From positions 1,444,773 to 1,508,772 of the forward strand of contig NW_004624752.1 of the NCBI RefSeq assembly GCF_000247695.1: a DNA stretch of 64,000 nucleotides, in the 5' to 3' direction. How positions within the stretch are numbered: position 1 is the first letter of the stretch; each line of letters starts with the position of its first letter. A program made the translations under genes and the position numbers. Below the pieces are notes generated by a model. It ran no database searches. It worked only from the letters and a program-made list of their open reading frames with translations, and was not told the DNA's origin. The DNA is from Heterocephalus glaber (taxonomy: Eukaryota > Chordata > Mammalia > Rodentia > Bathyergidae). Shown piece by piece: positions 23,745-34,702 of the stretch.

Positions 23745-24302
23745 ATGTGGTATGATCAGAACATAGGGTGAATGTTTCTATCTAAACAATATATTACAGT
23801 GAAAGACACATTGTCATGAATCCCCCTTAAATCCTCCCCCTCACTTCACACACTTGAAGCCCACCATTCTTGCCACTTTTTGAAGCAGTTCTGGAGTCCT
23901 CTTTCTTGAGTGACTTGATGAGGTGTGATCAAAAACTCGGTGAATCCCGCTACCATGTGCCATCCAATGGAAAGGTAGGCTCATAAAAATATGGCACTGG
24001 GTTCTCATCCACTTTATTCACTGGATCTGACACTGTGTGACTTCTGACTCTTCCACAAGGTCAAAATGACCATGATAAGGAAATGTTTTGAATCAATCCT
24101 GGACAGTGAGGCAGCTAGGACAGTGGAACTAAAGACATTTAGGAAAGAAGACTCCAGAGCTGCTGTGGAAAGTAGGAAGAATAATGGGATAAGTGTGTTT
24201 GAGGTGAAGGGAAGGATTTTGAGGGAGATTCACAGCAGTGTGTCCTTAATCAAAGTTTAAAATTTTTTTGACATCCACTGTATCTTTTTATCACACTTCT
24301 TG
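23745..24302 (+). mobile_element. Mariner-like composite element, copy 2 (best preserved)
   Basis: The left arm (about 23800-23917) is the reverse complement of the right arm (about 24135-24247). Shared blocks include a 'cagctctggagtcttctttc' type stretch and a 'gacacattgtcatgaat' type stretch. Outer terminal-repeat-like ends lie near 23746-23775 and 24262-24300. A third such sequence, gaggtgtgatcaaaaact, lies inside the element at 23920-23937. The sense arm encodes a decayed mariner transposase C-terminus (ELKTFRKEDSRAA in the 64-codon frame from 24066). The catalytic core is absent. The shared layout with copies 1 and 3 shows it was amplified as a composite. Confidence 0.8.
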
Positions 24303-24539
24303 TAAGCAATGAAAAACTTAGACTATCTAAAATATTAGAAATGCAATGGGTTAATTCATATAATTTATTATAAGAATGCTGTAAACATTGAGAAGAAATG
24401 AAAGTAGACTGTTTAAATGGCAAGACAGAGAGAGGCTTTTCAGGGAGGTTGAGAAGTCCTCCCCCAGAAGCAATGTGTGACCAGCTCCCTGGATACTCTG
24501 CGAGCCTGTGAAGCCAACACCTGAAACTACCAGTCATGT
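24303..24539. other. Unassigned spacer
   Basis: AT-rich start, then mixed. It may belong to the LINE-1 fragment that follows, but I cannot align it. Confidence 0.45.
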
Positions 24540-24730
24540 CACACTTCATAGGGAAGACTTACACTGCAAGGGTACAAATTCCTCTCAAATTACTTTGTAG
24601 GTTCAATGAAATTTCAATCGCAATGTTAATTTTATATTTTGTGGAATTTAATTTTCAAGTCTGTTTGAAGTAGAAAACTAACAAGCCTGACATGAAAGCA
24701 GAGGGAGCTCTGTAGAGAGGCTCTCAGTGA
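24540..24730 (+). mobile_element. LINE-1 ORF2 fragment, sense
   Basis: Resembles the ORF2 segment around 'agattcaatgcaatccc..atcaaaat': see 'taggttcaatgaaatttcaatcgcaatgtt' spread over 24597-24626, followed by a decayed 'aaaattcatatgg' type block. Short and heavily diverged. Ends uncertain. Confidence 0.55.
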
Positions 24731-25699
24731 GCTGTGCAGCAAGGGCAGATGACGCATAACACAGCAATGGAAAAGACTCAAGTCCAGAAAGGAGTCCAGG
24801 GCCACACAGGCACTTTGTATGTCAAATACCATGGATACAATCTCCTCAGCAAGTGGCTCTGCTGCAAAAAAACAAACACAGGTAACTTCCCCAGAAATAA
24901 GTGAACAATGAAAAGAATTCACCTTCTAAGCAATGTTGAGGGTTCAGCCACTGTGAAGAAACATTGCTCTGTTAGTCTCCTTAGCAGGGGAATGGATGAA
25001 GAGTGTTCAAGGTGGTAGATACAGAAGGGCTACAACCCTTGGAAGAGCCAAATGTTTGCAGTGTTTAAGGATGGATCCACGACAGTCAGGAGAAAGACAA
25101 CAGCAGAGAGAAGGGGGAAAGCGTAAACAGGGAGCTAGCTGGAGGAAAGGGCAGCAGTCAACAGTTGAAAGCAAGCAGCTCCACTGGGCATGGGTGAGAA
25201 GGGAGGAAGCACAGAGGAACGCAGCAGGGGCGTCCGGAGGGCACTTTGACCTCGTGGACTCTGTGCAACCTTTACTTTCTCTGTTCAGTTGCCCTTTAAG
25301 GAAGTGGGAGACTCACGCTTGTGTCCCAGAGCCCAAGGGCAGCCGATAGCGAGTCCAACAGTGAATCCGACCCTCCAGATCTCACCTAGAGGGGAGTCCC
25401 TGGGTGATGGAGATGAAGCGTTAGGAGAAGCCGACCTGTCCCGCAGCAGAGATGACAGAGCAGGCAGGGACAACATGGGGAGACAGGGAGGGGAATCAGC
25501 AGGACAGAGGGGACCCGGCAGAAGCGTCAAAGAGGAGCAGCTGAATGAGACGCTCTAGGAGTTCCTTCTGCTTTGCCTCCAAGGCGTGCCCACATCCTAG
25601 GCAGGAGACATCAGAATCACCTCTGGGGCTTGGGACAGCCTCCCTGGGGAGCCCTGGGTAACACTGCAGAGAGACAAGGCCCACACACCCCGCCCCACG
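24731..25699. other. Unassigned sequence
   Basis: A-rich to about 25000, then GC-rich. Frames at 24996-25349 and 25289-25558 have no recognisable domain. Confidence 0.5.
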
Positions 25700-25990
25700 C
25701 CAGACCCTCCACTGCCAAGGAGCAATAGGCTCTTTATTGGCAAGGGGTATTGACAAAGGCCTTCAAAGTCACAGGTTGACTTGTGGGATCAATAATGGTG
25801 CAGGGAAAATAATTAAAACTGTCAGATTTAGAAAGTATTAAAGGTACTTAGAGCTTTCTGCCAACTATGGAAAACAGGGATTAATGGTGTTATCGTGCAC
25901 ACTTTTGAGTTACGGAGCAAGTTATTAAAGTCTTTTTGTGCTGCTCATCTGCAGAGAAGAGTCAACATCCAAGGTTCCAGACTCAAACTG
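25700..25990. promoter_or_regulatory. Candidate regulatory island
   Basis: Sharp AT-rich, repeat-free island between GC-rich blocks. It holds ataattaaa near 25808, gggattaatgg at 25877-25887 (the GGATTA site of K50 homeodomains such as Otx/Crx), caataatgg near 25792 and gttattaaagtc near 25921. The density of intact motif-like words over about 290 bases is the strongest enhancer-like signal in the window by eye. Not tested for conservation. Confidence 0.38.
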
Positions 25991-28900
25991 ATGGAGTCCA
26001 TTAAACCCCTCATGTGGCTTCGTCCCTGCAGAAGCCCTGGGGATCCTGGGAATTGGAGTGCCCTCATTCCAGCCTGGGTCTGGGAATGACAGGCACCGGG
26101 CCCTATCTGGCGCTCAGCTGGGGCCTCTCTGTGGCTGGGATAAAAGAGCTACAGTTGGAGAGAGCAAACCTCAGAGGGGCCTTGGCAGGACTGGAGCCAC
26201 TAAGAGGTTGGCAATCTCACTCCAGGTATGGCTGCCACGGGATGGGACAGGGCCCCCGCACCCAAGCTGTGTGTATTAGAGACCCTGGGCCACTGCTCCC
26301 AGAGGCCCAGCAGCACACCCCATTCCTGGACAAGCCTGGCGGATGGGCAGGAAGGCATTCGGGGACCACAGCCAGCCTCCCAGGAATCCCTGTGCCCCCC
26401 CCCCCCGGTCAGGGGCTGCATCTGGGGGCCCCAGCCCTGTCCCACCTGCTTGTGCCACAGTGGCTGCAGATACTCATCCCATCAGGTCCTCCACTGCAGA
26501 GAGGACCAGGCCAGCAGCCCAGGGAGAGGGGAGGCCTGGAGGACTGTAGAGGTGTGAGTGGGCAGAGTGAACCTTGCTGCTGTGCTCCAGTGCACAGGAC
26601 AAGGCCAGCAGCCGAGGGATGGAGAAAGAGGCCAGGCCAACAGAGAGATGGGAAGCCAGGGTGGCCTCATCCCGGGGCACTTGCTGAAGAGGGCCACTGT
26701 GCACCCTGGCTGATTCTGGGGACCACTCTGCCATCAGGGGACAAGACAGGTCACCAACAGCAGCTTCTGTGGAGGAAGGTGGCAGTCCAGGCTCCAGGAA
26801 TGGGGGCCACAGTACCCATTCTGCTGCCTCAGGTGACCCTCAGAGGTGACCACTGCAGCACCCCAACATGGCCAGGGGTGGCCTGGGCACTGCTGCCTTC
26901 TTGTCCCTGCATTCCCCTTGCTATGTGCAGCCCCCTCTTTCTGTAGCCCACTTCTGCAAATGGAAACCAAAATTAAGTTTTCCACTGAGTTAACAGATCT
27001 TCTATATTTTAAAGAGGAATCCCTAATCCCCGTGCTATCCACAGTAAGTGTCTGCAACTGTGTGCTGCCTTGGGATTCCTGGGCTGGGGTTTCCTCCAGA
27101 GACTGTTGGGTGGGATGCGGAGCTGGGGCTCTGGTCCCCCTTCCTTGGGGGTCTGTGTGAGTCCGAGCAGGGAGAGCCATCATAGGCAGGTGTACAGAGC
27201 CTGCCTGTCCACAGCAGGGGAAGCAGGAGGGTAAGGGGGTGGCCTGGGAGCCCTTAGGTGTGGCAGACCTGGCCTAAAAGTTTGATGGTGTAGCTAACCT
27301 CTGGTGAGAATCTTCGCTGTTTGCACACATAAAACTAATAGGAATTATGGTGGTGGAGATGGGAGTGGCAGTGGTGATGACCCTGGAAATGTTGATGAGG
27401 CATAAAATTGCTGAAAACTTGTCTGCACTTTGTGTCCATCTCCTCCTTTAATCCTGCAAACCTCTTCTTGGTGGAGCACTGACAGCCCTGCACTGATCCC
27501 ATCCGGGCTGCCATCTCTTGAGCACATTCCCACTCAGTCCCCTCTGGCACACAAGATTGGCTGGGACATGGAGAGCCCCAGTCTGACAGAGGTGATGATA
27601 CTCAGCCAGCCTACCCAGCCTGGAATCATACGCCCCACACCGGTGGGTGTGGGGTGCTGCAGGTCAGTGTCTGCAGAGGGATAATAGACAGGAGGGGAGA
27701 ACGGAAAGCCCCCTGACATCCCAGGACTGAGCATGTCATCCCCAAGCATCCCAGCAGATGCCTGTGACCTCCATACATCGGTGCACCTTGCAGTGGATAA
27801 TCCAGGCCAGTCTGTGCCAGGGACAGAGAGCCTAGTCTGTGTCCACAGTGTGGCACCCACAGCTTCCCAGAGATGGAGCAGATGCAGCCAGTCTCAGGCC
27901 AGGGCAGCAGGGGGCTTCCTGGGCTTGGACCCAGTAGCTAATCATGGACAAATGGTCACAGGGCCATCCAAATCATTTAGCATCTGTGCTCAGGTGCCCT
28001 GGACATGTGCCCTGTGCCATCCTACACTTCCTGCCTAGCCTTCCCCTGGCCTTGTGCCCTGCCTGTTCCTTCCTGCCACCCTGTCCCCCATGCCCGTATT
28101 CCTACCAGAGTTAGAGCTGCCTGGCTTGAGCTCTGCAGACAGCTGGCAGCTTTGTGTGGGGGCAGAGCCCAGCACGGAGCAGGGAAGAGAGGAGAAGGCC
28201 ACACGGAACCTCGTCATGGCCCACCCTCTCTCCCAGCCTCTGTTCCTCTGAAAAGAAAATAGAAAAGGATCCCAACATAAGGGGAAATATAAATAGTGTC
28301 AGGCACGGCAAAGTGCAGAGCAGGAAGGCCCTGCTGGGCTGGCCAGCATCTGCCCTGGACCTTGCTTGCTACCCCAGGACCTTGGGAGTCCTGCACCCCC
28401 AGAAGCCCCAGGGCACAGTGACGTGGGTGCTCTGCTTCCCAGTCCCGATGGCAGACGTGCCTGTGTCCCAGAGAGGAGGGAGAAGTGCAGGGGTTAGGCC
28501 AGCATGCTGTGCTACACTGGCCCCTCGGCCCCTGCCACAGTGCCTCTTCCTGCAGGGCCAGGAGCTCAGGCAGCAGGACAGATGGAGGAGATGGCCACAC
28601 GCACTGCCCTTCCAGTGGGCTCAGCTACTCCCTGCTGTGAGGTCTAGCCATGACTCTCAGGCATCATGTGCACCAGGACCCCGACCAGGACCCAGGGAAC
28701 TGCTCTTGATCCTTTCCTGGGCCATAGGGACACAAGTTCCTGCTCTCAGCCTCCCGAAGCTGGGGGATTTGCAGTTCTGCTGGCTTCTGGGATTCTGAAT
28801 TCACTACTTGCAGGGTGGGGTTGCAAGCTCGGTGCCATGGGAAGACCGAGGGCAGAGCTCTGTTCACGCTGTCCTTGGCTTTTTCCTCTAGGCCTGGGAG

Positions 28901-29186
28901 CGGCCACTTGCTGTGGCCCCCACTGGGTCCAAGCAGGGACAAGAATCCCTGTGCTCAGCCCTCCTCTGGTACCACACCATGTTCTGAATCTCCCAATGGC
29001 AAGCCTCCAGGGGGACTTGGTCATCTGTGGGCCCATTGGCCTGCAGGTAACCAGGCAGGCGGATGCCACTCTGGGGAGAGGGGAACTGAATTCTCCGGGC
29101 ACATCAGAAGAAGACCAGAGAGGGCTGAGGGAGAAGGCAGAATTCCTGAGCTAGGCACCCAAGGAACAGGAGCATCCTTCAGTGTC

Positions 29187-29188
<2 letters not shown>
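25991..29188. other. GC-rich unassigned sequence, no gene recognised
   Basis: Contains a 311-codon plus-strand frame (26014-26946) rich in Gly, Pro, Leu and Arg with no recognisable domain. Other frames open on both strands across the same DNA, so I read it as stop-poor non-coding DNA. A 12-base poly-C run lies at 26395-26406 and a diverged tandem duplication at 26487-26655. The segment 27330-27400 is GGT/GAT rich. Confidence 0.5.
26487..26655. repeat. Diverged direct duplication, about 95-base period
   Basis: Two blocks about 95 bases apart share 'ctccactgcagagaggacc..' against 'ctccagtgcacaggacaagg..', both followed by aggccagcagcc and a GA-rich stretch. Two units only, imperfect. Confidence 0.6.
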
Positions 29189-29219
<31 letters not shown>

Positions 29220-30160
29220 CTTAACACAATGCATACAAGCACCATTTTGCTAAGTGGGACTATATCACACAGCGCAGACTTTATCATGTGCAATCCTACT
29301 AGAATTTTCTTCCATACTTCTGTCTTGGGTCTCGATCATTGTGTTAGCAAAGCCAGAGTCCTGTGACCAGTCCTCTGTGTCCTCCTGGCTGGGCAATGCT
29401 CTGTGCCCTGGAGCCTCGTGGGCTCCCAGCCAGCCACTTCCCAAGCCGGTAGTGTCGCCATGCATGTGGGCTTGTTCTCTGCTGCTCATGCTCCTGAGAG
29501 ATGAATCCTCCCCACGGTCTTGTGTGTGTTAGGTTAGATATATGTTGCTGAGAGCTTGTCAAAGGAGCAGTTATAATTCACATTTCCAGAAATAATATAA
29601 GAATGCTCTTCCCCTTTATTACTCCACCCCAAATTTTTCATTGTTGCATAAGATGTAAGAGCTGGTATCTCCTTATTTAAAAATTTGCATTTTTTGGCTA
29701 CTTGTGATTGGGTAAGTTTTCAAGCAATTTGTGGCCACTTGGGAATTTTCTACTAAGTGCCTGTCCATATGCCTTGCCTAATGTTCTTTTAAGTTATTTG
29801 TCTTTAAAAAAATCAATTTGAAACAGCTCTTGGTACAGTATAGCGGTTAAGCCTGTAATGCTTTCTGCATTGCAAATTTTTCACTATCATTTTTCCTTCG
29901 AGAGGGGCCTGGTCTTTTTCTGCTAAACATTTGTTTAAATGGAGTTACATATGTTTCTCCCTCTATTTTTTTCTTTTAACAGCCTCCTAGTTGCCAATAT
30001 CGGTTATAAACGTTTTCCCAAACCCTCTGCGGTGCAAACATCTGCCTTCTCCAATGTCACTCTTTGGCTGCCGAGGAACAGCTAATATTTGACAATGTTT
30101 CTGAGTGGGATGTGGGTTAGAAGTCCGATCTCCTTTTCATCTACACAACAGGCGGTGGCA
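29189..30160 (-). mobile_element. Ancient LINE-1 (L1M type) 3' end, antisense, interrupted
   Basis: A (CA)n run at 29189-29217 and the following segment to about 29340 match the antisense L1M 3' UTR, which naturally contains a CA/GT tract followed by a 'ttttgcta..gggactatat' type block. After a non-matching GC-rich segment at about 29340-29530, LINE-1 resumes to about 30160 with T-rich blocks typical of the antisense 3' region, such as 'aaaatttgcattttttgg' at about 29681. Heavily decayed; no open frames. Confidence 0.6.
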
Positions 30161-31389
30161 TCAGAGCAGAGCCTGCCCCCAAGGACCTCTCCGGCCCAGG
30201 TTAAAGTCCCACTTGTGCCTCCCTGGAGTCCCCGTGGCTCTCTGGTCCCTCCCCCTCTCTTTCGGTCACCATCAGGTTCGAAGCTCAGGCAAGAACCATC
30301 TCCACTTTCTGTCCCATGGCTTTCAGATTAGACATATCTTGTCATACGAACTAAAGATGATCTGAGTCAATCTAAACCCACACACAGGCACCTAAACCAC
30401 ACTCTGTTAACTTGTGGGAGTTGCCACGTTGCTCTGCTTCTTGCTCCTGCCAGGCCCTGCTGTTCTCTTCCACACATTGCATCACCATTTCCAGAGTGGT
30501 TTCTGATCTCTTCTGTGCCAGGTCCTGGCCCATTCCTGGCAGGGAGGGAACCCCATGCAAGGTGGGCAGTGTCCTGGGCAGGGCAGCCCTGCTCTCAGTG
30601 ACCTTCACTGCCACATGTCCTTGCTCTGTGCTGCTCACTGCCACCTTCCCTGAGCACACACAGAGCCCTTGGAATGCTGGGCTCAAAGCAGGACAAGCGT
30701 GGGCTGCTGGAACCATCCACCAGAGATCAGACTTAGAATGAGGGGATGCAGGAGATGCTGCCATGGTCTGTGACACACAGCTGTGAAGCGTTTGCTGTGC
30801 ACGGGGCCTGTGGGGGATTCTGGGAACACGGATAGTAATGTGGACACTGCTCTGCAGAGCAAAAGGGGCCACCCTGGACATTTGGTCATGCAGCACAGTG
30901 CTCAGGACTTGGGGACAATGACAGGAAGGCCTGTCCACAAGCAGAGGGGGGATATGGACAACAGGGACCTGGAGGCTAGGGCAGGGGTGGTGGCCATGCA
31001 GGACAGAGAGGAGCAGTAGCTGAGGGCATTGGGGTGAAGAGCCACCCAGCTCAGGCTGGCAGGAGTCCATCCCCATGGCCTCTGGACCCCAGAGTGAGAG
31101 GAGACCCTGCCAATGAGTCAGGCGGCCAGCTGGAGGGCAGGGAGGCCTCAAGCAGGCTGCTGCTCCAGCGCCTGAACCCAGGGCTATGTGTGAGGTCCAT
31201 CCGCTAGCTGGCTGGGGGCTTTCCCATGTAGGGGATGGACGTCCTGCTGAGATGATCACTGGGTGAGGGTTGGAGTCACGTCTCTGCACCTGTGTGAGGC
31301 AGGATGCCACCTGGGGTGGCGTGTGCAGGGAGCAGAGAGACTCCGATCCCAGAGCCTAGCCAGCGCCCATTCCTGGGCGCACAGTGGCA
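30161..31389. other. GC-rich unassigned sequence, no gene recognised
   Basis: The minus strand has a 313-codon frame (30372-31310) without a recognisable domain. Shorter frames open on the plus strand over the same DNA. The segment 30770-30960 weakly resembles an ancient interspersed repeat, but I cannot name it. Confidence 0.5.
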
Positions 31390-31740
31390 CCATTGACAAA
31401 CGGGTGATTAAGCCATGCGTCTTCCTCCCGAAAGATGGATCCCAGCATCACCGTGGTTTTCCATTTCACTTAACTAAAGCTGAGAATGAAGGGGAGCAAT
31501 TAAACGCAACCTGAGGCAACCCCAAATATTATCCATCAAAAGCATCACATCCAATCCTGCCGGCACATTCATCAAAATGTCAGTTACTCCAAATACGGTT
31601 TTATCTTATTAATGCTAATTTCTTCATGGCAAGACTGGTGATTTTACCTTTCAGTGGTTCTCAAGGCGCTGGAAGAAAGGCTGTGCATTTTGATTCAGCA
31701 CATTGCCTTATTTATCATCAGCATATTTATAGCCAGCTGC
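31390..31740. promoter_or_regulatory. Candidate regulatory island
   Basis: AT-rich, repeat-free segment beside GC-rich DNA. It has gtgattaagcc at 31404-31414, caattaaac near 31498 and cttattaatgctaatttc near 31605-31622. The sequence looks unique. Function is inference. Confidence 0.33.
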
Positions 31741-32629
31741 CTATTCCCTGCAGTCCTGGTTCTAGGATCCCTCCTTCCTGGCTGGGCTGGGTCCCCAGGA
31801 AGTGGCTGCCACAGCCCTTCCCTCCTCTGCCCACGGCATGGGGACCCCCAGGAGCAGCTTCTCCCTGCACAGCACCAAGGCCCCAAGCAGAGAGACAGGG
31901 CCATGAGAAGTTTGGGGTACTCAAGGCTTGGGAGCCCCCAAAATGCCATGGGCATCAGAGCTACCTCAAATCCTCCCCTCCCGAGTTTAAGTCCTCATTG
32001 CCAATGTGTGGGATTCAGGCAGTGGGGAGAAGTGAAGTCCTGGGAGATGATTTGAGGAGTCAGAAATCAAGAGACTCCTTGTCAGAAATGCACAATGAAG
32101 GCCAGTCAGCAGATCCTGGGAAATATGGTCGATAAGGAGACAAATAATGGATGCCCGGGGCGGGAGGGTGCCATGCCTGGCAAGACTCCAGGACAATGAG
32201 CATGGGTGCCATGAGCTCCTTAGGGACATCTGCACAGGAGTGTCATGCAGGCAGGTGCACAGGCAAAGGCACAGGCTCTCTGTCCTTCCTTGCCAACCAG
32301 TGCAGGGATGTGGTCTTTACACGGCTGATTTCTCTGCTCAGAGCCGAGCTCATGGGGCTAGAGAGACCTGGGGTGGGAAGGGCAAAGGCCAGAGGCCCCA
32401 GGAGCCCAGGCCCACTGCTGGGCCAGGCAGGTATCACTGCAGACCCTGTGAGTCAGGAGGAGGCATGCAGATCCACTGGGGTGAAGGTTATGGTCATCAG
32501 CCATAGTGGACAGAGGCAGGGTTCCCGAGAGGGGGCACAGGGAAGATGGAGAGGAGGAGGAGGAGGTGCACTGGGCAGACAGGAGGGTGTGCAGCTGGGA
32601 GAGGTGCCGGCCCTAATTCCTCTGTAGGA
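31741..32629. other. GC-rich unassigned sequence
   Basis: Overlapping frames of 130-169 codons on the plus strand and shorter ones on the minus strand, with no recognisable domain. A short GGA run lies near 32550-32570. Confidence 0.55.
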
Positions 32630-32870
32630 GGGACAATTGGCTGCTATTTATTATTGCTGTAAATTGATGAGTCATTTTAAATCATTAATAAAAATCAATA
32701 AACCAAAGGTACTTCCTATTTTCTTGCATTTTCTGCTTGTGAACTACCTGAACCTGAGGAAACCCAGGGAGCAGTGTAAAAGGCTCGCTTCACTTATTTA
32801 AATAAAATCTAAAAGTCACTCATATTTTTTTCTGACCATTATTACTTTTGAGAAAAATATTATAGATAAA
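32630..32870. promoter_or_regulatory. Candidate AT-rich regulatory island
   Basis: Abrupt switch to AT-rich single-copy DNA. It has tatttattattgctg near 32644 and a dense ttaaatcattaataaaaat stretch near 32677-32695. No LINE or SINE match seen. Could be an element conserved in mammals or an unplaced repeat. Confidence 0.28.
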
Positions 32871-32959
32871 AGCGCCACCCTCTCTGTTCCTGCAGCATTC
32901 TGGTTGCCCCCACAGAGGTAGCCCCTGGCAGGGTTTGCCTCATACCTCCCAACACCCCT

Positions 32960-33240
32960 CCCCCTCGGCACCAGAGCACATGGAACTTCAGAGTGCAGGT
33001 ACCCCCATCAAAGACCAGGTGTTCAGCTTCCCTTGTAGCTAGGTGTGGCCTGGACAGAACTGAGATATAAGCCACAGTGAGGGGGACTTTTAGGAATGCC
33101 CTTTAAAAGGAAGGGAGCCCCTTCTATTCTTTTCCACTTTCTTCTGATACTGGAATGGGGGTGTCATTGCTGGACTACCAGAGGGCGTCTGGAAACATGA
33201 GGTCATCTTGAGAACACAAGCTATTTTTAAAAGTTTGGAA
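32960..33240. repeat. Ancient mammal-wide interspersed repeat, family uncertain
   Basis: The run cttgtagctaggtgtggcc at about 33032-33050, followed by aactgagatataag, a ttaaaaggaaggg block and a 'gaggtcatcttgag' block near 33200, follows the order of a common ancient repeat seen in many mammals. I recall it as belonging to an old LINE-1 3' end or a DNA transposon. The class is not certain from sequence alone. Confidence 0.45.
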
Positions 33241-33696
33241 AAGGTAAAAGGGGATGGAGCCCACAGTCTTCATGTCACCACAGGGAGACACTAGCCCTGG
33301 GCATTTGGCCTTTTACTGCCCCACTGTCACCTGCTGCCACACCCACCCACACCCTACCACAGTGCCCAAGACCACCATGCACACTTTGCAAAGTGACACT
33401 GCCTGCACAAGTCCTTCTGCACCTCTTAGCATGCTGTTGGGGACTCCCATTCTGACCAGCAGGGAGCCCCTCATGCACTTCCCCCAGGCGGAGTTCCTGA
33501 TCATACTGAGAGGTCCCAGGCCCGTGGGAAGGGTCAGGTTGAGCAGGGCAGGGCACTGGGCACAGCCGGCTCTCAGCTGTGGCTCGGTACCCACCCAACC
33601 CCTGCCCAGACAAGGCGGCCAGCTGGTTGGAGTCAGAAATATGCTGTGGTGAGGCTCCCTTGCCCTGCATGCCAGGCCCTGGGCACAACCTAGGAG
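33241..33696. other. GC-rich unassigned sequence
   Basis: Overlapping frames of about 130 codons on both strands; no domain recognised. Confidence 0.55.
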
Positions 33697-33745
33697 TTGC
33701 AAAATAACTAACCTTGCAAAATAACTAACTAACTAAATAAATGTT
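33697..33745. repeat. 16-base perfect direct repeat with (CTAA)n extension
   Basis: ttgcaaaataactaac occurs at 33697-33712 and again at 33714-33729, separated by one base, then continues as ctaa/taaa units. It sits at the GC to AT boundary before the antisense LINE-1 fragment, so it may be a decayed insertion junction or a slippage product. Confidence 0.8.
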
Positions 33746-33749
33746 TTTT

Positions 33750-34245
33750 AAATATGAAGTATTGATAATAGGATGAGAGTGCTCTTACATCATACCCTCT
33801 GTATTTTTATTTTCCTGATTACTAGGAAGTTCAGAACTCTTTGTGTCCCTGGCCATCATTTCTGCCCCTCTTCTGTGAAGTAGCTTTTCATCTCCCGGGC
33901 CCTGTGGTTATACGGCTGACTTTACAGTACTTTTTCTAAGGGTTTCCTAAGACAGCTTAAATACCACACCCTTGCCAGTTCGGCCCAGGAGAATCTTGGG
34001 CAGATCTGGGGCTGGTCTTCCCAGCTTTACAATGTTGAACGGAAGTCTCAGTTTAGTGGAGGTGAATTACTCTTATCATGAGCTTTATGACTCCTGGAAT
34101 TATTTTTTTTAATGTGCTTTTTCTAACTTAAGGTCATAAAGTGAGAATAAAGGAAGTCTTTTCCCAATTGCAGTTTACATTTATTTTTGATATAAATTAG
34201 AGATCAATTTGATTGTTTTTCCACTTGGCAGAGCAGGTCCCAGGC
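33750..34245 (-). mobile_element. Ancient LINE-1 fragment, antisense
   Basis: T-rich plus strand with blocks like 'tttcctgattactaggaag' (the antisense L1 'tctgattactagtgagg' block) near 33811-33829 and later 'atgagctttatgactcctgg'. This suggests an old antisense L1 3' region. Divergence is strong and ends are approximate. Confidence 0.45.
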
Positions 34246-34702
34246 TGGGTGTCAGGGTTGCCCATGGTCCCCTGGCTCAGCTGTGCCCTTCCTATTTTCC
34301 TATGTTCTATGTCATGGGTCTGGCTCTGTGCCCTCTTCTCCACCCTCGAGGCAGGCTCTGCGTGTCCCCAGCAGGACCTAGCGCATCCTCTTCCTATCTG
34401 TGCAGGGAGAACACCAGATGAGGACAGAATTCTACCACCTTGATTCCAACCTCTGCAACGATTTTCTCCCGTCATTTGCAGATTTTCTTGGGGATTTTAG
34501 ACAACCACAGCTCTGAAGGTGGCCAGACATGAGACAGGGCAGCATGGTCCCTCTCCTTACAATTCTGTTCCTCATTCTTTGTCCTCCTTCACTACCCTGG
34601 CCAAGACCAGGGCACAAGGGTCCCCAGGAGCCTGGGGCCAGGACCACCTGCTTTATGGGGTTGGTTTTGCCCAAGGACAAACATTGGCTCATCAGTTACT
34701 CC
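34246..34702. other. Unassigned spacer
   Basis: Mixed composition, no gene recognised. Confidence 0.5.

Noticed and set aside
26014..26946. 311-codon plus-strand open frame
   Set aside because: No recognisable domain, composition of GC-rich non-coding DNA (Gly/Pro/Arg/Leu heavy), and overlapping openings in other frames. No promoter or exon signals.
30372..31310. 313-codon minus-strand open frame
   Set aside because: Same reasons; no known protein family recognised. Kept only as a low-interest finding.
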